Shown: positions 57,690 through 64,000 of the stretch, piece after piece
Layout: every line of letters begins with the position of its first letter
Numbering within the stretch: the first letter of the stretch is position 1
DNA from: Echria macrotheca
Lineage: Eukaryota; Ascomycota; Sordariomycetes; Sordariales; Schizotheciaceae
Length of the DNA stretch: 64,000 nt
NCBI GenBank assembly: GCA_030411725.1
Contig: MU839840.1
Span: forward strand, 310,001-374,000
Direction of reading: 5' to 3'
The notes under the pieces: model-generated
What the model saw: only the letters and a program-made list of their open reading frames with translations
Database searches by the model: none
What the model was told of the DNA's origin: nothing
Program-made: the position numbers and the translations under genes

Positions 57690-59096
57690 TTTATTGGTAA
57701 TGATAGGGATGAGGGAAGGAAATGGATGAATCACGGCGAAGGGCATAGCGTGTGTTTTGCTGTTGTTGCTGTTTGTGGGTTCGACTTCTGGAAGGAGATA
57801 CTGGGTTGAATGGGAATGGATGCATTGCGATCGCATAGATGGATGGCATGGGGGATGATGATAGTGATGGGTTATGTATATCCGTAGGTGGTATATATAA
57901 CATATGAATTCAACGACATTAGTGAGGTCGGTTTTTTTGGTTTTGGGTCATGCCATGCCGTGACTAAGGTATCAACTTGCCAAGTCAAGATACTCTAGAG
58001 CGAAATAAATGGCTTCCACGATCAAACTGTCTCCTCATCAAGGAACAGGCACGTTTCGTCTAGACTTACCAGTCCAATTTGAAAAAGATTAGGCTGTCTA
58101 GCTAACTAACATAATGTCTCTCCCGTTCAGGACCTGTGAACCAACCACAGCAGCAGGGCCTTGTACCGTTGATGTCGCTGCTGTTCGCAGACACACGCAA
58201 GGCGTATATGTGTTACCCTCTCCCCCTGTTTATATCCCCCTTTCCATACATAGGCATGCGACATCAACAAACAGCAAACCAATTTTGTACCGCCGCTCCC
58301 TGTTTTCACATTAACCCCCATTATATTCCCATCCCCTAAGCCAGTCAGCCAGTCTACTATTCCCCATGGGGTTTTGTGTTTGTGTACTTCCGTACGGTTT
58401 ACGGAATATGAGATCAAGAATAAGAAACAGGGGGGTCCAAGACCTATCTATCCCTTGTTCACTACCTTCGTCTCCGTTGAATATTCCAAGCATCACCATC
58501 CCCACCCACCTACGGAATACCAAACCCCGACGCGACGATCATCAACAGCAACCAAGCAGTTCGAGTATAAATCAAGGAAACCAAGGAAATATATCCTCAT
58601 CCCATCTCATCAGCGCATCCCATCCCATCCCAATAGACCACCATCCCAATAAACCACCATCCCAATAAACCACCATCCCAATAAACCACCATCCCAATAA
58701 ACCACCATCCCAATAAACCACAGCACCATCCAGCCATCGCCCTGTAATTTCTCCAGATTTGATCATCATCCCAGCACAAAACCCCCACATCATATATCTA
58801 TCAAGCATCCTATCGAAGCACAAGCACCGCCGGGACATCTCGTGAACCAGTCTCAATAACGTCAAGCGAAACCCCCAGTCCAAATCACGTCTCACAAAAA
58901 ATCAACATCATCCCCAAACTGAGCATATCAGTCATTGAAACCTGCCGTCTATCCGTACTACCTAGTCCACGCTATAGTAATCGTACAGGAAAAAAGACCA
59001 AACATGGACCGCTTGCTTGCGCTCGTCGCCAGGCTGCGAACCCACCACATCATCCGCGACCAGACACCCTAGCAAATGCTATTCCAGACAGGCCCA
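57690..59096. other. convergent intergenic space AVL9 / NMA111
   Basis: 1.4 kb of low-complexity DNA between two 3' ends, rich in CAT/CCA repeats and containing a 16-bp minisatellite. No supported gene. Confidence 0.5.
58630..58721. repeat. 16-bp minisatellite, about 5.75 copies
   Basis: Unit CCAATAAACCACCATC repeats head-to-tail from 58630; the first copy has AGA for AAA, and the last is partial. All internal copies are identical, which points to recent expansion or gene-conversion-like turnover. Confidence 0.95.
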
Positions 59097-62000
59097 CTAA
59101 ACACCGCCGTCAGCGTCCACGTCCATAACCGTGCTCTCCTCCGCAGCAGGGATGATGCCGTCCGGCCCCTCACCCTCAATCACCTGCCCGCCCTCATAAG
59201 TCACGCGGCGCCACCCGCACTCCTCGGCGGGGTCCTTGATCCATTCCATCGTGGGGAAGTAGTGCTCGTTCTTCTTCATCGTCACTACCCAGGGGACACT
59301 ATCAAACGTCATAGCGCGGAGCCGGAAGTCTGATGAGCTAGTTAGCGTTGGTAACAAAACAACACCAAAATAAAATCTTACATGTGTTATCCGGTATCTT
59401 GATGACGGCACCTAGGAACGATTGCAGATCCGGCGTAGCTTGGTCGTTGACATGGGTAATAAAGTTGGTCGGCGCCAGACCGTACTGATACGCTGGCGAA
59501 CCTCTGGTCCTAGCCGAAACGTACACTTCGCTGAACAGCTTGCTAATCTGCTGTCGGACAGCGTGGTGCGGCCGGTGGAGGATGGCGCCGCAGAACGAAA
59601 TGGCTCGGTCCGTTTCGACATCGTCGGCAGCCACAGTCGGCAGCTTAAGCTGAAGCTCCTGGCAGTCCCGTACCACCGTCGCCTCGAGAATCTCGTGCGA
59701 GTACATGATGTCGAGCTCTGAGATCTTGGTGATTAGTTTCCCGTTCAGCGTGAGAAGGATATCACTCTCGAGCAGCGCATCGCCATCCTGCTCTTGTCGC
59801 TCAAAGGTACGCTTGGTGACCATGAAGAGCTGGTGGTGTGCAGTATTGGCCACCGACACCTTCTGGATCCAGTCCTCCGACACACCCATGACCCGAGCCT
59901 GCGACATCTGTATAGCGCGGAACTCGACAGACAACATCCTCAGCTTCGGCACGATGCCTTGCTGGATCTGCGAAACGACAGGCAGGATCGTGGGCGTGGC
60001 GAGACCCAGATGATATTCTTCGTCTCGGTGATTTACCGGGGATCGCTCCCCAAGGTACGTCAACCAGAGAGCCTGTACAGTGCCATCCTGGGCCACCAAT
60101 ACGCCACTACCACACTGGCCGCTGAGGCTCGTATCCACCGTGATGGCGTCGACGTTGACAGCACGGTACCTCGGCGCGCCGGAGTTGGCCGGGATGGTAA
60201 CGGCGAAAATCTCAGTCACGGTAGTAGCAGCATGTACAATGCGCCCGATCCTGTTGTATCCAATGAAGTAGGTCGAGACACCTTGGGTGATTTCTTCGGT
60301 ACTCAGCTTCGCACTGAGCACCGGCGCATCCACCAGCTTAGGGTCGTACTGGATGATGGCATAGTTTTGGAGAGGATGGAGGAATACGACCTTGCCCTCG
60401 ACGACGATTGAATCAGCAATGGTGATCGTAATGTCGCAGAGATCGAACGGAACAATTGCTCTCGAGATGATGACAAGGCCCTTCTCGGCATCAATCACCA
60501 GACCCATGCCCCATTTCCGGTTCTTAGGGAAACCATCTAGCTTGACCGGCATGGTGCAGGTAACGTGGACAAAGCTCCGCACCAGCTCGGCAACGGCTGG
60601 GTGGGACGTATGCTCGAGCTGAATGAACGAAGCTTTTCTCGGGACAGGTGGAACCGCCGGCAGAGCGTCCGCCAGGCTGGAGAAATCCCACAGGCCTGTT
60701 TCATCGTTTCGGACGGCAAGCTTCATCTTCTTGGACCAGTGCCGGTCCACATAGATGATGGTCGTATTGAGCGTGTGCAGGTCCCTGAGATGCTTGTACG
60801 TCAGTACCACGCGGGCCTTGTCAGGAATGTCCTTGACAACCTCGACAAATGTGTCGAGATCCGGCGTAGCCTTGTGGTTCACACTCTGTACAAGCCAGCC
60901 GTTGTCGGCATTGTCGACCCGGAACGACCCACCGGCTTCGCAAACGTAGACACCCTTGCAAGCGACACCGTATAGCCGGGCTTGCTGGTAGGATAGGTTA
61001 TGGAAGCTCCCGCCCGAGACCGACACGAACCGGTCGGGTGTGATCTTGTGGAGGTCGCCGACCTCGATGTTGACCTCGACCTCCTTGCCACCCCTGAGCA
61101 AGAGCAGCTTCACCGGACGCCCTACGCTGGAATCCAGAATCTCGTCGAGTCGGATAAACCGGGTAATCATCTCGTCGTTTACCTCGATCAGAACGTCGCC
61201 CTCTTGGATCTTTTCATGAGAGGGCCCTTCAGGCAGCACGATCTCGGCGACTAGCATGTTCGCCTCCTTGGGGAACGCTTTCCTCATCTTTGCTTCCCAG
61301 GTCGGTGTGAGTCCTAACCTCCGGCATTCATCGAACGGCTTCAGAACGAACTGGCACTGGATATCGCCACGGGTGATGGGCTGGCCTTCTTGCAGACACT
61401 TCAGCGCGCGAAGCGGCCTGTCCAGAGGCAGGAAATAATCCGTCGAGGCACCGTCGGCACGGCCGCCAGCCTGTAGGGCAACGGCATAGCCGTCAATGTT
61501 GACGACGGGACTACCAGAGCTGCCACCGCTCGCGGCGGCGCTGGCCTGGTAGTAGCACGTGTTGAAATCGCTGTAGCCCTCACCATACTCGGGCGCATTG
61601 CGGTCTAGCCTACTAATGATACCCGACAAGATGCTGAGCTTTTCGCCCGCGTCGTTGCCGACAACGCGGATTTCTATGCCGACCTTGGCAAGGTCTGGTC
61701 GCAAGGGGAGGGCGGCTACCGGCATATATTTGATGGCTTTTGGATCAAACTTGAGGATGCCGAAGTCGTGGACCGGGTCGCGGTAGACGGGATAGGCATC
61801 CACCTCCTCGTGGTTGTCAAACACGCAGAAGCCCCAGAAGGGCCCGGACCCGACGACGTGGCGGTTTGTCAAGATGTACCTAGCGGAAAGGTGCGTTAGC
61901 CCGACGTCAATGATCACAGCTCGTGGGGGGGCAGCAGCTCACCCTCTCTCGGCATCGACGACGAATCCGGTGGCCTCGCTATTGAGGGCTGGGTCGGTGT

Positions 62001-62295
62001 CGAACGAGCAGGTCTGACAGAAGCGGATTGAGACAACATTGCAGACAACCTTTTCTATGGTGGCTTGCCACTCGGCCGTGTCGGGGCCGGCGGGCAGCCG
62101 GGCCATGAGGGCTGAATCGTCGAAGTCATCGTAGTTGTCGTCGGCGGCGTCGAAGTCGTCGTGGGTGTCTGGCGTGGTCTCGTCGGCGGCCGCCAGATCC
62201 CCGTTCGGGCGAAGATGCTTTGGGTGCCGGTTGTCAATGGCAGTATGCGGCGGCTCCTTACGCTTGGAGCGGGCTGGCATGTTCGGCCCGTTCAT
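59097..62295 (-). CDS. nma111: NMA111, nuclear HtrA/Omi-like serine protease
   Basis: Three exons on the reverse strand, 62295-61943, 61879-59382 and 59329-59097, introns 63 and 52 nt; 1027 residues. The N-terminus has a basic cluster (ARSKRKEPPH), the likely nuclear localisation signal, then an acidic stretch. The protease domain carries His125 (YILTNRHVV), Asp156 (DPVHDFGILKFD) and Ser239 (GGSSGSPVV). A second, degenerate protease-like half (MGLVIDAEKGLVIISR, SGQCGSGVLVAQDG) follows, with PDZ domains between and after. This duplicated HtrA layout is unique to Nma111, which in yeast promotes stress-induced death and cleaves Bir1. Exon 3 begins inside DNTYFRLRAMTFDSVPWVV and ends with an acidic tail. 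An upstream in-frame ATG at 62667 is less likely, since its extra 124 residues look non-coding. Confidence 0.95.
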
Positions 62296-62983
62296 GGTCG
62301 CAGCTGAGCGTGTCGCGCCAACGGTGGCAGGCGCGCTACGGTGGGCTGGACGGATGCGAGAGGGGCGGAGGACAGAGGTGGCTCGAAGGCGGAGGACCGA
62401 GGGAGCTCGAGGGCGGGAGGACGAAAAGCGACGAGGGGCGGTGGTGCAGCTGGGAAGGCAGCTGGCAGAGCCGACGGCGAGCCGGCTGAGGTGTCTCGGG
62501 GCGCCAAAGTGCAGGTTCTCTTGGGGCGAGGTGCGAAGTGCGCGGCCAAAAAAGAGAGCAGGCCGCATCCAATGTCTCGAGTCCACAATCGCAGCGCCCA
62601 GCCAGTGTCTGCAGCGCAAAGGTGTGAAGTGTTCCAAAGCCGTGTCAGCAAAAGTCAAAAAGTCCAAGCTGCGTTGCCTCGCGCTCGAATGGTCCCACCG
62701 CGATTGGCCCAGGCGCGCTAGCCGTATATCCAGTATGTCTCAATCCGAGTCTGTATTCGGTATTTACATGTCGATTAATTGATTTGATCCGAGACTTTTG
62801 AAGTGGCCGACCATCTATCATAGCCAAATGAGAAGGCAGATGGACAAGCCAAAGGAGACGGCTATCAATAAAAGCCGGACTTGACATGTGAGGCATCACA
62901 TCAATTTCCCCGCTAGAATCCGTAATATACAAACCACCACCCCCTTTTCTATCCAAAATTCTATAATACAACGAAACAGAACC
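62296..62983. other. intergenic, FOX2 3' region / NMA111 promoter
   Basis: 688 bases between two minus-strand genes. The left part is purine-rich on the plus strand (pyrimidine-rich leader on the coding strand). No gene supported. Confidence 0.4.
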
Positions 62984-64000
62984 TTACGCCAGCTCGGCAG
63001 CTGCGCCACCAATAGCAAGCTTGCCCGTCTCCTTCACCTTGGTCTGGAAGATGATCTTGTTTCCGTCCTTCCACATCTCCGTCACCAGCGTCTGGCCCGG
63101 CATCACGGTCCCGGCGAACCGGACCTTGATGTTCTTGTACGGGCCGAATTTTTCGTACACCGCCTTGCCGGCAATGCCAAAGAAGCACAGTCCGTGGAGG
63201 ATGGGCTGCTTGAAGCCGCCCATCTTGGCAAAGGCCGGGTCGATGTGCAACGGGCTGTCATGTGTCAGCAATGTCCATTCAAGCCAAAGAAATCCCGCTT
63301 ACTTGTAATCTCCGCTGAGACGGTACACGGCGGCCTGCTCCTCGGTGGTCTTCTCCTCCACCACGACGTCGGGCATCCGGCTTGGCGGCTTATTCGCCGC
63401 CGTGCTGGCCCCGCGGTCTGCACCCTTCTTCTGTCCGTCGAACCCGCCGCAGCCGCGCAGGAACACCGTCGACTCGTTATAGAAGAGTTCTTCGCCCGTC
63501 TCGGCATTGACTGTCGTCACGCCGCTCTTGAGAATAGCAGCATTGCCCTTGTCCACCACCTCCAGAAGCTTGCCCTTGGAAATAAGACGCCCGCTGGTCG
63601 GGATCGGGTACTTCTTGATCTCGAGATACTGTTCGCCGTGCAGCAGCATCATGGGCGAGAAGTTGGGCACAACCTCGTCAAAGCTGAAGGGCATCTCGGC
63701 GTCGAACTGCGGGATGACACCAAAGGTGGGAAGGACTTGGAATTCGTCATTGCCCTCGCTATAACTCACGATTAGTTCTCTATCCCGTTACCAAAGCTGT
63801 ACAGCCTGTTCATGACTTACAAGACATAACGCAGATCGGTGCGCTTGGCTCCAATGCCCAAGTTATAGAGCATCACATCACGCTCGGTATACTTGTACTC
63901 GGTACCCTTGCCCTCAACCTTCAGGGCCTTCTGGATGGCCTCAAGGTACTGGTTGCTGGCGGCGGTCTATTCAATGTTGACGTTAACATTTCTTCATTGC
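62984..64000 (-). CDS. fox-2: peroxisomal multifunctional enzyme FOX2, C-terminal hydratase part (5' end beyond window)
   Basis: Three exons are visible on the reverse strand: 63966-63821, 63758-63303 and 63254-62984. The window ends inside an upstream intron (63967 onward). The translated part contains KVEGKGTEYKYTERDVMLYNLGIGAKRTDLRYVF, then VLPTFGVIPQFD, MLLHGEQYLEI, and the hot-dog hydratase-2 motif DYNPLHIDPAFAKMGGFKQPILHGL, whose Asp, Asn and His form the active site. The second splice (AA|GTAAGC...CAG|C) lies inside that motif. This is the 2-enoyl-CoA hydratase 2 (MaoC-like) domain of the fungal beta-oxidation enzyme; the dehydrogenase domains lie off the right edge. The predicted end GGAAAELA has no SKL-type peroxisomal signal. 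A GTAAGG sequence overlaps the stop codon, so a further exon is possible but none was found. Confidence 0.92.

Noticed and set aside
61939..62667. Longer NMA111 start at 62667
   Set aside because: The extra 124 residues are Arg/Ser/Pro-rich and repetitive like untranslated leader; the start at 62295 directly precedes the nuclear localisation cluster and gives the usual family length.

Overview
This window reads as nuclear DNA of a filamentous ascomycete, most probably a Sordariomycete. Genes are GC-rich and broken by short introns (about 45-100 nt) with GTRWGT-type donors, CTRAC branch points and YAG acceptors. Several products are recognisable as filamentous-fungal orthologues: GNA-3 (G-alpha), OS-2/HOG1 (MAP kinase with TGY), ASD-4/AreB (GATA factor), TOK1 and FOX2. 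I could name 21 protein genes and one tRNA from the sequence. I rebuilt exon structures by hand and checked that reading phase is kept across every junction.

Layout. 1-11 kb: an actin-patch SYLF-domain protein running off the left edge (-), an F-box protein (-), a poorly legible, possibly decayed stretch (7.3-8.8 kb), and an RNF216-type RBR ubiquitin ligase (+). 11-14.4 kb: ARP9, a chromatin-remodelling actin-related protein (+), then repetitive DNA and an intron-containing tRNA-Leu(AAG). 15.4-21.3 kb: a metabolic block holding a two-half YeeE/YedE (DUF395) sulfur-compound transporter (-), a divergent persulfide-dioxygenase-like metallo-beta-lactamase (+), a Rid-family protein lacking the catalytic Arg (-) and a zinc-free medium-chain dehydrogenase (-). 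21.6-25.5 kb: KRR1 (-) and, divergently, the GATA factor ASD-4 (+). 26.4-31.2 kb: the TOK1 outward-rectifier K+ channel and a mitochondrial K+/H+ exchange-related protein (both -). 32.4-57.7 kb, all +: SRF1 (phospholipase D regulator), CUL1, GNA-3, glycogen phosphorylase, HOG1/OS-2 and AVL9. 59.1-64 kb, both -: the nuclear HtrA-like protease NMA111 and the C-terminal part of the peroxisomal multifunctional enzyme FOX2, cut by the right edge.

Most of the window is conserved housekeeping and signalling content: ubiquitin ligases (RBR, CUL1, F-box), chromatin (ARP9), ribosome biogenesis (KRR1), membrane traffic (AVL9, SRF1) and stress/nutrient signalling (GNA-3, HOG1, glycogen phosphorylase). 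The most unusual part is the divergent transporter/persulfide dioxygenase pair. It resembles bacterial sulfide-detoxification operons (BigR/CstR type), with the two bacterial half-transporters fused into one protein. A second unusual feature is the RBR ligase, whose BRcat zinc domain is split by a membrane-segment insertion. No transposon, CRISPR array or virus-derived gene was seen.
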